Shown: piece after piece, positions 51,146 through 59,704 of the stretch
Layout of the letters: every line of letters begins with the position of its first letter
Position numbering within the stretch: position 1 is the first letter of the stretch
Source of the DNA: Limnochorda sp. L945t
GTDB taxonomy: Bacteria > Bacillota > Limnochordia > Limnochordales > Geochordaceae
Length of the DNA stretch: 64,000 nt
Direction of reading: 5' to 3'
NCBI RefSeq assembly: GCF_035593305.1
Contig: NZ_CP141615.1
Span: forward strand, 1,736,001-1,800,000
Position numbers and translations under genes: made by a program
Notes under the pieces: model-generated
What the model was told of the DNA's origin: nothing
The model's input: the letters and a program-made list of their open reading frames with translations, nothing else
Databases searched by the model: none

Positions 51146-51961
51146 CTACCGAGCGCTGTCGGGCAGGTGGGCTTGCGTCACCTCCAGGAAGATCTCCTCC
51201 AGCGTCTGGTGGCCCCGTGCATGCAGGGCCCGCATCTCTTCCAGGGTACCGCTGGCGACGAGCCGCCCGTGGTGGATGATGCCGACCCGGTCGCACAGGC
51301 GCTCCGCGACATCGAGGACGTGCGTCGAGAAGAAGACCGTGCCGCCCTGATGGGTGTGCTCGCGCAGGAGCTCCTTCATGACGTACGCCGAACGCGGGTC
51401 GAGCCCGACCAGGGGTTCGTCGAGGACCAACAGCCTCGGCCGCACCATCAGGGCGCCCACCAACGCCAGCTTCTGGCGCATGCCGTGCGAGTAGCTCGCG
51501 ATGGGATCCTCGATGGCCTCCGCCAGCTCGAGCTGCTCGACCAGCGGCCAGGCCCGCTCGACCCGCTCCTCGGCCGGGATGCCGTACACGTCGGCCAGGA
51601 ACGAGAGGTACTCGTACCCGCGCAGGCGCGGCCACAGCTCAGGGGTATCCGGCACGAACCCGATGCGCCGCCGCACCTCCGGGGTCGACGGCACGGCCGG
51701 CATCCCGTCGACCTTTACGCTGCCCTCGTCAGGCCGCAGGATGCCCACGATCACCTTGATGGTGGTCGTCTTCCCTGCCCCGTTGGGGCCCAGGAAGCCG
51801 TAGATCTCCCCCCGGCGCACCTCCAGGTCCAGGTGGTCGACCGCGCGGGTGCCGGTGCGGGCGTATGTCTTGACCAGCCCGGAGATGGCCAACATGACGC
51901 CGTCCGGGGCGAGGTCTGGCGCACCCGCTGGAGCACCGGCGAGACGGGGCTCGGTTGGCAT
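51146..51961 (-). CDS. ABC exporter ATP-binding protein
   Basis: 271 residues. Walker A GPNGAGKTTT, Q-loop region IGFVPDTPELWPRLRGYEYL, signature YSHGMRQKLALVGAL, Walker B RLLVLDEPLVGLDP and H-loop FFSTHVLD, all intact. ATG 51961 has AAGGAGA about 11 bases upstream. It powers the permease encoded just downstream (49214-51130). The lut operon ends 64 bases upstream on the same strand, so read-through is possible. Confidence 0.95.
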   Translation of the reverse strand: MPTEPRLAGAPAGAPDLAPDGVMLAISGLVKTYARTGTRAVDHLDLEVRRGEIYGFLGPNGAGKTTTIKVIVGILRPDEGSVKVDGMPAVPSTPEVRRRIGFVPDTPELWPRLRGYEYLSFLADVYGIPAEERVERAWPLVEQLELAEAIEDPIASYSHGMRQKLALVGALMVRPRLLVLDEPLVGLDPRSAYVMKELLREHTHQGGTVFFSTHVLDVAERLCDRVGIIHHGRLVASGTLEEMRALHARGHQTLEEIFLEVTQAHLPDSAR

Positions 51962-52025
51962 GGCACGAGTGGTCTCCTTTCGACCCGAGCAAGACCGAGC
52001 TTGCGATTGCCGGCGTTGCCCCTCC

Positions 52026-54275
52026 CTATTTTGCCAGGGCGCCCCCGGGGCCTGCCGCGCCGTTGGCCGGTCGCGCGCCGGCCACCAGAACGACGTGCAC
52101 TTCCCCGGGCCCGTGGACCCCGATGGAGAGGTCGTTTTCGATGTCCGCGCTCCGGCTCGGGCCGGTGACGAGGACCACGGAGGAGGCGTCGAGCCGCCCG
52201 AGCGGGACGTCCTCCAGCCGGGCCACCAGCGCACGCTCGGGTACGACCGCCACGTGCACCCACGGGAGCAGGCTCACGGAGCGGCCCCGACCCGGGCCCG
52301 AGGTGAGCACGAGCGTCCCGCTCGCCGCCACCGCCCAGTCCACGGTGGTCACGCCTACCAGAGCACGGGCCGCGGCCTCCCGGAGGCCGCCGGCACCAGG
52401 GCTTCCTGGCCCGCCACGGTCCGGCTGGCCCTTCCACACGACAGCAGGGATGCCCTGCGCCGCCAGGTAACCCTCGATGCCTGCTTCGCGCAGGAGCGGG
52501 TCGTCCCACACCACGACCACCGGGTCGCCCGGGCCCCGCGCCGGGATCATGGCATGCCGGCCGGCGTCAAGGTGCTCCCTGGCGATGGCGGCCACGAGTG
52601 CGCCCAGCTCGCCCGCCCCATCGTGCACCCGCACGTGCAGCTTCTCCAGCTCCCGCACCAGCCTGGCCCGCAGCGCCTCAGGAGCGTGCACGATGGCCCT
52701 CGAAGGGCGCCGTTGCTCGTGACCGAGACCGGTCGCACCGGCCTGCACCGCCATGGCCTGCCCGGCAGGCAGCCCATCGACGCGCGTCCGGTCGCGCACC
52801 GGATTGACAGGAGGCGTCGGGCCGCGCGCCGCTTGCCCGCCGGGCGCATCCTGCCGCCGCCGCTGCTCCCACCATTCGTGGAAGCTGCGGGGAGCCGGGG
52901 GCGGCAGGTCCCGTGCGGCCGTCCAGTTGCCGAGGATGCCGGGGGCAGGGATGCGCCGCGCGGCTATCTGCCTGGCTACCATCCGCCCCGACCTGACGCT
53001 CGCCCGAAACGCCCAGGGCCGCTCCCACGCCCTTGCCAGCGCCCTCAGCGGAGGCCCCAGCCCGCTGTCGTCCATGCCTTTGCGGACGATGTCGGCCCGC
53101 TCTTCGAGGATCAGCTCGTGGAGCGGGATGCCCACGGGGCACACCTCGGTGCAGGCCGCGCACAGCGAACACGCCTCGACCGGCAGCGCTCGCCAGTCGC
53201 CCAGCCCGAAGAGCTGCGGCGTGAGCACCACCCCGATGGGCCCGCTGTAGACGCTCCCGTACGCGTGGCCCCCGACCTGCTGGTAAACGGGGCAGTGGTT
53301 GAGGCACGCCCCGCAGCGGATGCAGTGCAGCACCTCCTGGTAGCGGGACTTTCGCAGCTTGCGCCGCCCGCCGTCCAGGAAGACGACGTGCAGCTCCTCG
53401 GGGCCGTCGGTCTCGCCGCTTCGCCTGGGGCCCGTCACCAGGTGGGTATAGACCGACAGCTTCTGCCCGGTGGCGCTACGGGCCAGCAGGTGCAGGAAGA
53501 CCGGGAGGTCGTCCAGGCGCGGGACGAGCTTCTCCACCCCGACCAGCGCCACGTGCACCCGGGGCACGGTGGTGACCATCCGGCCGTTGCCCTCGTTGGT
53601 CACGAGCACCAGGGTGCCCGTCTCGGCCACCACGAAGTTGGCACCCGAGATCCCCATGCCGGCCTCGAGGAAACGCTCCCGCAGCACGCGCCTCGCCACC
53701 CGGGTGAGCGTGGGCGTGTCGGTCGCCACGACCTCCCCGACGAGGTGCCCGAACAGGCGCCCGATCTGCTCCCGGGTCTGGTGGATGGCCGGGGCGACGA
53801 TATGGGAGGGGGTTTCCCCCGCCAGCTGCACGATGAACTCCCCGAGGTCGGTCTCCACCACCTGGACGCCCCCCAGCGCCAGTGCCGCGTTGAGGTGCAC
53901 CTCCTCGGTGGCCATCGACTTGGACTTGACCGCCAGCCGCACGCCGGCGTCCGCCGCGATACGGCGCACGATCTCCCCTGCCTGGAAGCCGTCGGCCGCG
54001 TAGTGCACGTGCCCGCCCGCCGAGCGGATCGCGGCCACGGCTTTCTCCAGGTAGGCGTCGAGGTGCTCCACCACGTCCCGCTTGATCGCGCGCGCCCGGC
54101 GCCGCAGCTCCTCGAAGCCGGCTGCGGCCCACCCCTCCCGGGCCATCGCCTCGAGCTCGTCCAGCGCTGCCCGGCGGGCCGACGCAAACCGTCCGGTGGT
54201 AAACCGGACCGCCCGCCTCAGCCGGGCGTCGGCCAGGGCCTCGCGCACCCGGTGCCGGAAGGAGCTCACGCTCAT
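52026..54275 (-). CDS. lutB: LutB-LutC fusion, L-lactate oxidation iron-sulfur protein
   Basis: 749 residues. Residues 1-470 are LutB: LutB/LldF domain (EEVHLNAALALGGVQVVETDLGEFIVQLAGE, ISGANFVVAETGTLVLVTNEGNGRM) and two ferredoxin motifs, CIRCGACLNHCPVYQQVGGHAYGS and CSLCAACTEVCPVGIP. After a linker of about 60 residues, residues ~530-749 are LutC (ALVGVTTVDWAVAASGTLVLTSGPGRGRSVSLLPWVHVAVV). LutB and LutC are normally separate proteins. The join is within one continuous frame with no stop. ATG 54275 overlaps the lutA stop as ATGA. Electrons from lactate would pass through LutA and LutB to the membrane. Confidence 0.9.
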   Translation of the reverse strand: MSVSSFRHRVREALADARLRRAVRFTTGRFASARRAALDELEAMAREGWAAAGFEELRRRARAIKRDVVEHLDAYLEKAVAAIRSAGGHVHYAADGFQAGEIVRRIAADAGVRLAVKSKSMATEEVHLNAALALGGVQVVETDLGEFIVQLAGETPSHIVAPAIHQTREQIGRLFGHLVGEVVATDTPTLTRVARRVLRERFLEAGMGISGANFVVAETGTLVLVTNEGNGRMVTTVPRVHVALVGVEKLVPRLDDLPVFLHLLARSATGQKLSVYTHLVTGPRRSGETDGPEELHVVFLDGGRRKLRKSRYQEVLHCIRCGACLNHCPVYQQVGGHAYGSVYSGPIGVVLTPQLFGLGDWRALPVEACSLCAACTEVCPVGIPLHELILEERADIVRKGMDDSGLGPPLRALARAWERPWAFRASVRSGRMVARQIAARRIPAPGILGNWTAARDLPPPAPRSFHEWWEQRRRQDAPGGQAARGPTPPVNPVRDRTRVDGLPAGQAMAVQAGATGLGHEQRRPSRAIVHAPEALRARLVRELEKLHVRVHDGAGELGALVAAIAREHLDAGRHAMIPARGPGDPVVVVWDDPLLREAGIEGYLAAQGIPAVVWKGQPDRGGPGSPGAGGLREAAARALVGVTTVDWAVAASGTLVLTSGPGRGRSVSLLPWVHVAVVPERALVARLEDVPLGRLDASSVVLVTGPSRSADIENDLSIGVHGPGEVHVVLVAGARPANGAAGPGGALAK

Positions 54276-55117
54276 CCGACCGCCCGCCCTTCCTCCCGAA
54301 GGGCCTGTGGCTGCGCCCGCTCGGCCTGCGGCAGCGCCGGCTCCATGAGCCCCATCCCCTCGGCGAGCAGCTCGGCCACGTGCATGAACCGTAACGGCAA
54401 CCGCCGCTTGCTCGCCCGCCCCATCAGGTGCAGCAGGCATGACGCGTCGGCGCTGATGACGAGCTCGGCTCCCGCCGCCGTGATCGCGTCGAGCTTGGCG
54501 TCGGCCATGGCCGCCGACAGCTCCGGCGACTTGACCGCAAAGGTGCCTCCGAAGCCGCAGCAAAGCTCGGCGCCCTCGTACTCGACCAGCTCCAGGCCCT
54601 CCACCGCCCGCAGCAAGGCCAGGGGCGGCTCCACGACGTGCAAGAGGCGCGTGGTGTGGCAGGAGGCATGATAAACCGCCCGGGCGGGAAAGCGGGCGCC
54701 GAGGTCGACCTGGCCCAGCACCGACACCAAGAAGTCGGTGAACTCGACCACCCGGGAGGCCACGGCTCTCGCCCGGCCCGCCAGCAGCCCGTGCCCCACG
54801 AACATGGCCGGATAGAACTCCCGCACCATGGCCGTGCACGAACCCGAAGGGCTGACGATGTAAGAGGGCGGCCCCCCTTGCCCGCCGTCGAACACCTCGA
54901 CGAAGTGGCGCGCCAGCCGGCGGGCCTCGTCGCGATAGCCGCTGTTGAAGTGAGCCTGCCCGCAGCAGGTCTGGCCTTCGGGAAACTCCACCGTCACGCC
55001 CAGGTGCTCGAGAATGCGGACCACGGCCATGGCCGAGCGCGGGAAGAAGAAGTCGTGGATGCACCCGGCAAACAGCGCGACGCGCATCTCACCGACGCCG
55101 GTGATCCGAGCGGCCAT
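54272..55117 (-). CDS. lutA: LutA, L-lactate oxidation subunit
   Basis: 281 residues. Two CCG domains: FAGCIHDFFFPRSAMAVVRILEHLG ... GQTCCGQAHFNSGY and YHASCHTTRLLHVVEPP ... LCCGFGGTFAVKSPELS, plus ISADASCLLHLMG. These cysteines bind a cluster in heterodisulfide-reductase-like proteins. First gene of the lutA-lutBC operon. ATG 55117 is preferred (AGGGGG 9 bases upstream); ATG 55087 starts exactly at the conserved core but has no site. A regulator (LutR) and permease are not in view. Confidence 0.93.
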   Translation of the reverse strand: MAARITGVGEMRVALFAGCIHDFFFPRSAMAVVRILEHLGVTVEFPEGQTCCGQAHFNSGYRDEARRLARHFVEVFDGGQGGPPSYIVSPSGSCTAMVREFYPAMFVGHGLLAGRARAVASRVVEFTDFLVSVLGQVDLGARFPARAVYHASCHTTRLLHVVEPPLALLRAVEGLELVEYEGAELCCGFGGTFAVKSPELSAAMADAKLDAITAAGAELVISADASCLLHLMGRASKRRLPLRFMHVAELLAEGMGLMEPALPQAERAQPQALREEGRAVG

Positions 55118-55244
55118 CGGGAGAAGCCCCCTATCGACGGCCGCCGCGCCCGCCGGCACGCGGCGGCCCCTGCCGATCGCCGATGATCCAGTTTACACGA
55201 AGGCCCCGCCGGCTCCTTGATCCCGGAGGCGCTGCTTTGCGTCC

Positions 55245-56246
55245 TCAGCCGGCGGGTCCACCCTTGGGTGACGGCTTGGGGCCCTTCTGGCTTTGGCCTC
55301 CCTGGTTGGAGTCGTCCTGCGTGGGTTCGGCCGGGCCTTGCTGCTTGCCGCCGCTCGATGCGCCGTCGTCCCCCGGGCCGGGTTGGCCGGGACCTGCCTG
55401 CGGCGACGCGGCCCTCTCCTGCGGCATATGCCCGAGGGACTCCTCGATGAACCGGTCCAGGCTCCACTCATCGGCCGTCCTTGGACCGGGCGGCGTGCCG
55501 GTCTGGCCGTGCTGTAGCTCGCCCGTATCGCCGCGGATGGCCGCCGCCTCGCGCTCCCGCACGGTCCACCGGTAACGCAGCGATCGCAGCTCGACGGCGC
55601 CGCTATGAACGAACAAGCGGGTCGTCCCGTCGGGCAACACCTGCAGGCGAAACAGCGTGCCCCGCACGCCCGCCACCGCCGTGGGCGTCTCCACCTCGAA
55701 CCGCCAGATCCTGCCGAACGCCGCCGACACCTCGGCCCACAAACTGCCGATCTTCAAGTACGCGGCGCCGAACGCTCCCTCGGGTCGCACGGTCTGCCGC
55801 GCCAGCTCGCGCAGTTCCTCGGGGGAAAGGCTGCGATACCCCGCGCCGACTTGCAGGAGCGTCCCCGGTTCCACCCAGAGCCGGGCCGGCGGCTGGGCCA
55901 GGGCGACGGAGAGTGGCGGGCCGCCGGCATAGACGAGCTCGACCCGCCCGGACGTGCCGGTACGGATCCAGTCTCCTGCCGCCAGCGCCTGCCCTCGCAG
56001 GAGCGGGCGCCAGCCGTCCGGCGCGCCGCCAGCACGCCACGCCACGTCCCCGCTCACCTGGACGACGCGCACGCTCACCGGCGGAGGACTCGCCGCGTCC
56101 GCCGGCAGAGGAGACGGCCCGAGAAGGGCGGCCCACCCCCACGCGGCGATGGTCGCGGCCAGCAAGGCCGCGACCCATCCCGCTCGCCGTACCGGGGCCG
56201 TGACGGCGGCCCGCTCCGGGCGGAGCGGCTTACTTGCCCTTGCCAC
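55245..56246 (-). CDS. FecR-domain membrane-anchored protein
   Basis: 333 residues. One membrane helix near residues 22-42 (WVAALLAATIAAWGWAALLG), then a FecR-like beta domain (VRVVQVSGDVAWR, LAAGDWIRTGTSGRVELVY, FEVETPTAVAGVRGTLFRLQVLPDGTTRLFVHSGAVEL). The tail of about 100 residues is Gly/Pro/Gln/Ser-rich. Start GTG 56246 overlaps the end of the gene upstream by 17 bases. Such proteins often occur with CHASE2 cyclases and bind cell-wall or outer-surface partners. It is the last gene of the satD-DUF3307-cyclase cluster. Confidence 0.85.
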   Translation of the reverse strand: MARASKPLRPERAAVTAPVRRAGWVAALLAATIAAWGWAALLGPSPLPADAASPPPVSVRVVQVSGDVAWRAGGAPDGWRPLLRGQALAAGDWIRTGTSGRVELVYAGGPPLSVALAQPPARLWVEPGTLLQVGAGYRSLSPEELRELARQTVRPEGAFGAAYLKIGSLWAEVSAAFGRIWRFEVETPTAVAGVRGTLFRLQVLPDGTTRLFVHSGAVELRSLRYRWTVREREAAAIRGDTGELQHGQTGTPPGPRTADEWSLDRFIEESLGHMPQERAASPQAGPGQPGPGDDGASSGGKQQGPAEPTQDDSNQGGQSQKGPKPSPKGGPAG

Positions 56247-56844
56247 CCTTGCCGCCCTTGCCACCCTGACCGCCGCTACCCCCGCCGTTGCCGCCCTTGC
56301 CGCTGCTCCCTCCGCTCTGGCCGCCTCCGTCGTCCTCGTCGTCGTCGGACGAGGGTCCTTGCTGCCCGTTGCCGGAGCCGCTCGCCGGGCCGAGGTGCTG
56401 CTCTTCATGTTGCCTCACCTGCTCCCGCAGCTGCTCCTGCTCTCGGAGCTGCTCCCGAAGGCGCAGCTGTTCGCGCAGGCGTTCCGCCTGTTGGGCCGGC
56501 ATGACCTCGATGGCCTTCTCCATGTCGACGACCGCCGGGCCCTGACCCGCGGACACGTGGAGCTGCATGCGGATGTGCAGCGCGAGCCGGCTCTGCTCTT
56601 CCAGGCTCATCTGTTCGAGCACTTGCACCATCGTGCGCAGCCTCTCCTGGTCCTGCGCCACGATCCGCAGCTGCACGCCGTCATCCGTCGACTCCGCCCA
56701 GTAAAACCCTACCCCGGGCTGCCACTCGATGACCCCTTCCGCCAGCGCCGGGCCGCCCATCACGAGCACCGCCGTCAGCACCAGGATCGGCGCGACCACT
56801 GCGGCCGGCCACCACCGCTTCGCGCTCTTTCGCTTCCCTTCCAT
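56230..56844 (-). CDS. Exported coiled-coil protein with Gly/Ser/Lys-rich tail
   Basis: 204 residues, not recognised. Signal-peptide-like start (WWPAAVVAPILVLTAVLVMGGPALA, probably cleaved after A-L-A). A beta/alpha part (VGFYWAESTDDGVQLRIVAQDQERLRTMVQVLEQM) follows, then a coiled coil of E/Q/L/R repeats (AERLREQLRLREQLREQEQLREQVRQHEEQ). The last 45 residues are almost only G, S, D, K and Q, with GGKGGKGGKGK at the end. The Gly-rich tail codes for repeats of GGC AAG. It overlaps the FecR-domain gene by 17 bases, so they are translationally coupled. Probable partner of the FecR protein. Confidence 0.75.
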   Translation of the reverse strand: MEGKRKSAKRWWPAAVVAPILVLTAVLVMGGPALAEGVIEWQPGVGFYWAESTDDGVQLRIVAQDQERLRTMVQVLEQMSLEEQSRLALHIRMQLHVSAGQGPAVVDMEKAIEVMPAQQAERLREQLRLREQLREQEQLREQVRQHEEQHLGPASGSGNGQQGPSSDDDEDDGGGQSGGSSGKGGNGGGSGGQGGKGGKGGKGK

Positions 56845-56929
56845 CCGGCCTTCCCCCTCGGGAGCTTACTCGGGACGGGTGCGATCGCCTGTCCCTGGCT
56901 CCATTGTCCAACGTTGCCAGGGCGCGCTC

Positions 56930-56945
56930 TGTGACACCCGTCACA
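56930..56945. promoter_or_regulatory. CRP-like palindrome TGTGA-N6-TCACA
   Basis: Perfect match to the CRP/FNR-superfamily consensus for a cAMP receptor protein, spanning the stop codon of the CHASE2-adenylate cyclase gene and lying about 85 bases before the start of the downstream exported-protein gene. Whether it is a working operator is untested, and no CRP homologue is in the window. Confidence 0.5.
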
Positions 56946-58845
56946 CAGCGAGGGGCCCCGGACCATCTCCGGCCGCGAGTCCGGTCTTGCGCCACCGTAC
57001 CACCGCCACCGGCTCGCGACGCCCGCGAAGCGTCACCGTCTCGGGGTCAAACCGTTGCCATCCACGAGGCGCGGGCGGCGGCACGCCCGTCTCCGTCCTC
57101 GCCGCTTCCATGGCGGGGACGGACGCCACGACCTCCCCCGGCCCTGCCAGATCCTGCAGGCGGCTCGCCAGGTTGACCGCATCCCCGATGGCGGTGTAGT
57201 CGAGCCGCTCGGGAATGCCCACGTTGCCGACGATGACCTCTCCCGCGTGGATCGCCACTCGCACGTCGAGCGCGCAGCGCCCGCTCGAAGCGCGCGCCCG
57301 GTTGAGCGCCTGCACCCGCTCCACGATGGCCATGGATGCCAGGAGCGCCCGCCTGGCGGCACCGGGGCCCCCCACCGGCGCGCCGAAGACGGCCAGGATG
57401 CCGTCGCCCAGGTACTTGTCGAGCATACCGCCGGCTTCGAGCACCGGCCGGGCCATCGCCTCCAGGTAAGCGTTGAGCGCCTCGACCACCTGCTCGGGGG
57501 CGTGGCGCTCGGCAAACGGGGTGAACGAGCAGAGATCGGCCATGAGCACGGCCACCTTGCGGCGAGCGCCGCCCACGGCTGGAAGGTCGGAGGAGCGGAT
57601 CAGTTCCTCGAGTACCTCCCGGGCGACGTACCGGCCGAACGCCATCTCGACGTGCCGGCGCCGGCGGCGCTCTTCCACTACCGCCTGCGCTCCTGCGGCG
57701 ATCTGCGTGCCGAGCAGCCCCATGGCCGGCGCGGCCATGGGGAGCCACCAGCCGGCCCAGACGAAGAGGGTCACGGCGGCCATCTCATAGAGCCCCAGCA
57801 AAGCGAGGGGCACCAGCAGTCGCCCGCCTGCTCGGGCCGGCCCGCCCCGGCGCCCGCTCGCGGATCCGGCCGCCGCCCAGGCCAGGCCGACCAGGACGGC
57901 GGAGATGGTCGCGCTCCACCCCCCGGCCCGCCGCACTGCCCCCGGATCGAGCAACGCCCGAACGGCACCGGCGTGCACGAGCACGCCCGGCACGGGCCCC
58001 AGGCGCGCCAGGGAGGTGAGGTGACGGTCGGCGCCCGCGACCCCCGGTGCGGTCACCCCCACCAGTACCACCCGGCCCTCGATCCAGGACGGATCCACGG
58101 TGCCGTCGAGCACGTCGACCAGGGAGTAGGTCGGGAAAAGCGCGGTCACCGACAACGGCCATCGCACGACAGGAGGACGCCTCCAGTCGATCCACCAGAC
58201 CGAGCTCCCTCCCGCCGCCGGAGCCGGTGCGGCCCGAGGGGACGGTGGCCCGGCCGAAGTCGTAGCGCCGCTCGCCTCGTTGGCCAGCGCCGCGAGCACG
58301 GCCGCCATCGGAAGAGGCTCCCCGGGCTCGGAGACGAGCCGGCGCACCCTCCCGTCGGGGTCGACGGGGTACCGGATCGACGCCAGGTGCCGTACCGCCC
58401 CGGCCAGCTCGGGGAAGGGCGCCTCCGCCCCGCCCGGCATCACCAGCCCGTCGAGCCTGCGGGCCGCTTCGATCAGGGCCCGCACGTCCGCAGGATCCCG
58501 GGGACGCTCCTTCAGCATCACGTCGAAGCCGACCGCGGCCGGGCGGCTTCGGGCCAGCACCTGCCACAGCCGGGCGTGCACCGAGGCGGGCCAGGGCCAG
58601 GCTCCCAGCCGCTCCAGGGAGCGCTCGTCGACGGCGATCACCGCGATACGGGAGGCCGCTCGGCTGGGAGGCCCGGCGGCGAATCGCACGCCTACCACCC
58701 GGTCGTAGGCCATGAGCTCGAGCGGCTCCCACAGGCCCAGGAGCTGGCCGCCTGCCGCAAGCACGACCAGGGCAGCAGCGAGTGCCGCCGTGCGCGCGAG
58801 GCGCCCGCGGCCGTCAGCCGGCGGGCCGGAGAACGAGGTAGCCAC
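56941..58845 (-). CDS. CHASE2-domain class III adenylate/guanylate cyclase
   Basis: 634 residues. N-terminal membrane helix, an extracellular CHASE2 sensor (about 60-310; IAVIAVDERSLERLGAWPWPASVHA, GRVVLVGVTAPGVAGADRH), three further membrane helices, and a catalytic domain (about 430-600): KVAVLMADLCSFTPFAERH with a metal-binding Asp, LDKYLGDGILAVFGAPVGG with the second Asp, VAIHAGEVIVGNVGIPERLDYTAIGDAVNLASRLQ. It makes cyclic nucleotide in response to an outside signal. The GTG start at 58845 has little ribosome site and overlaps the DUF3307 stop by 32 bases. FecR protein and DUF3307 membrane protein flank it. Confidence 0.92.
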   Translation of the reverse strand: MATSFSGPPADGRGRLARTAALAAALVVLAAGGQLLGLWEPLELMAYDRVVGVRFAAGPPSRAASRIAVIAVDERSLERLGAWPWPASVHARLWQVLARSRPAAVGFDVMLKERPRDPADVRALIEAARRLDGLVMPGGAEAPFPELAGAVRHLASIRYPVDPDGRVRRLVSEPGEPLPMAAVLAALANEASGATTSAGPPSPRAAPAPAAGGSSVWWIDWRRPPVVRWPLSVTALFPTYSLVDVLDGTVDPSWIEGRVVLVGVTAPGVAGADRHLTSLARLGPVPGVLVHAGAVRALLDPGAVRRAGGWSATISAVLVGLAWAAAGSASGRRGGPARAGGRLLVPLALLGLYEMAAVTLFVWAGWWLPMAAPAMGLLGTQIAAGAQAVVEERRRRRHVEMAFGRYVAREVLEELIRSSDLPAVGGARRKVAVLMADLCSFTPFAERHAPEQVVEALNAYLEAMARPVLEAGGMLDKYLGDGILAVFGAPVGGPGAARRALLASMAIVERVQALNRARASSGRCALDVRVAIHAGEVIVGNVGIPERLDYTAIGDAVNLASRLQDLAGPGEVVASVPAMEAARTETGVPPPAPRGWQRFDPETVTLRGRREPVAVVRWRKTGLAAGDGPGPLAV

Positions 58846-59674
58846 CCAGGGCCACCAGCACGCTCAGCAGCGTGCCCACCAGGTAGTACTCGGCGAATGC
58901 CCTGTCCTCGAGCTCCCGAAAGCGCGCGATGGACTTGGCGGCGATGACGAAGCCGACGGCCGCGTGCGACCCGAGGAGCAGGAACGAGAGGATGAGCGCC
59001 CGCTCCACCATCCCCACGTAGGTGCCCGTGCGCGGTACCTGCCGCTCCCCCGTGGCGGTGAACCCCGTGCCGGCCGGCACCGTCCGAGCCGCCTGGAGCA
59101 CGAGCCGCACCAGCACCGCCCCTCCCAGCACCACGGCCAGATAGACGGCCGCCAGCCGCCAGGCTTCCTCGTGGGCCAGCACCCGGGCTGCCGAGGCTCC
59201 TGCCACGAAGCGAAGGAGCAGATCCGCCCCGGTCCAGGGCCGCAAGAAACCGGGAGGAATCAACGCCACGACGAACACGATCACCCACACGTGCACCAGC
59301 TGGTCGGCCACGAACGCCCAGGCCCCGGCGGCGCCGCCCGCCGGCGCTCCGCGGTCGAGGCGCGCCCTCGCCCGCAGCAGCCCGTCCTTGGCCACGTCGA
59401 CCGCCACGTGCACCGCGGCGACGATCACGCCCGCCAGCAGGACCCCCGGCGACCACGCCGCCACCGAGAGCGCCCACGAGAGCACGAGGTGCGTCAGGCC
59501 GTGGACGAGGTAGGCGCGAGCCTGGCCGTCGAGCCGGCCCTGAAAGACGCCGTCCGTCTGGAACAGGAAATCCGCCAGCACGTGGGCGGCAAGGAAGATC
59601 CAGACCAGCGTGGATCCCACCGCGCCGGGCGGCACCGTCGAGCCCCACAGGCCCTCCAGCGACAGCGGCGTCAC
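58814..59674 (-). CDS. DUF3307 membrane protein
   Basis: 286 residues, about seven membrane helices. DUF3307 signature: WIFLAAHVLADFLFQTDGVFQGRLD ... YLVHGLTHLVLSWALS ... VHVAVDVAKDGL, with conserved His and Asp residues at the membrane interface. The function is unknown. DUF3307 genes commonly pair with satD, as here. GTG 59674 has TAGGAGG just upstream. A 21-base inverted-repeat element (59684-59704) lies directly before it. Confidence 0.9.
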   Translation of the reverse strand: MTPLSLEGLWGSTVPPGAVGSTLVWIFLAAHVLADFLFQTDGVFQGRLDGQARAYLVHGLTHLVLSWALSVAAWSPGVLLAGVIVAAVHVAVDVAKDGLLRARARLDRGAPAGGAAGAWAFVADQLVHVWVIVFVVALIPPGFLRPWTGADLLLRFVAGASAARVLAHEEAWRLAAVYLAVVLGGAVLVRLVLQAARTVPAGTGFTATGERQVPRTGTYVGMVERALILSFLLLGSHAAVGFVIAAKSIARFRELEDRAFAEYYLVGTLLSVLVALGGYLVLRPAG

Positions 59675-59683
59675 CCTCCTACC

Positions 59684-59704
59684 GGTGAAGTACGGCGTTT
59701 CACC
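59684..59704 (-). promoter_or_regulatory. Candidate operator, copy 1 (before DUF3307)
   Basis: Inverted repeat GGTGAA-N9-TTCACC on the minus strand, perfect 6-base arms, ending 10 bases before the DUF3307 start and just upstream of its ribosome site. A close copy stands before satD. Confidence 0.55.
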
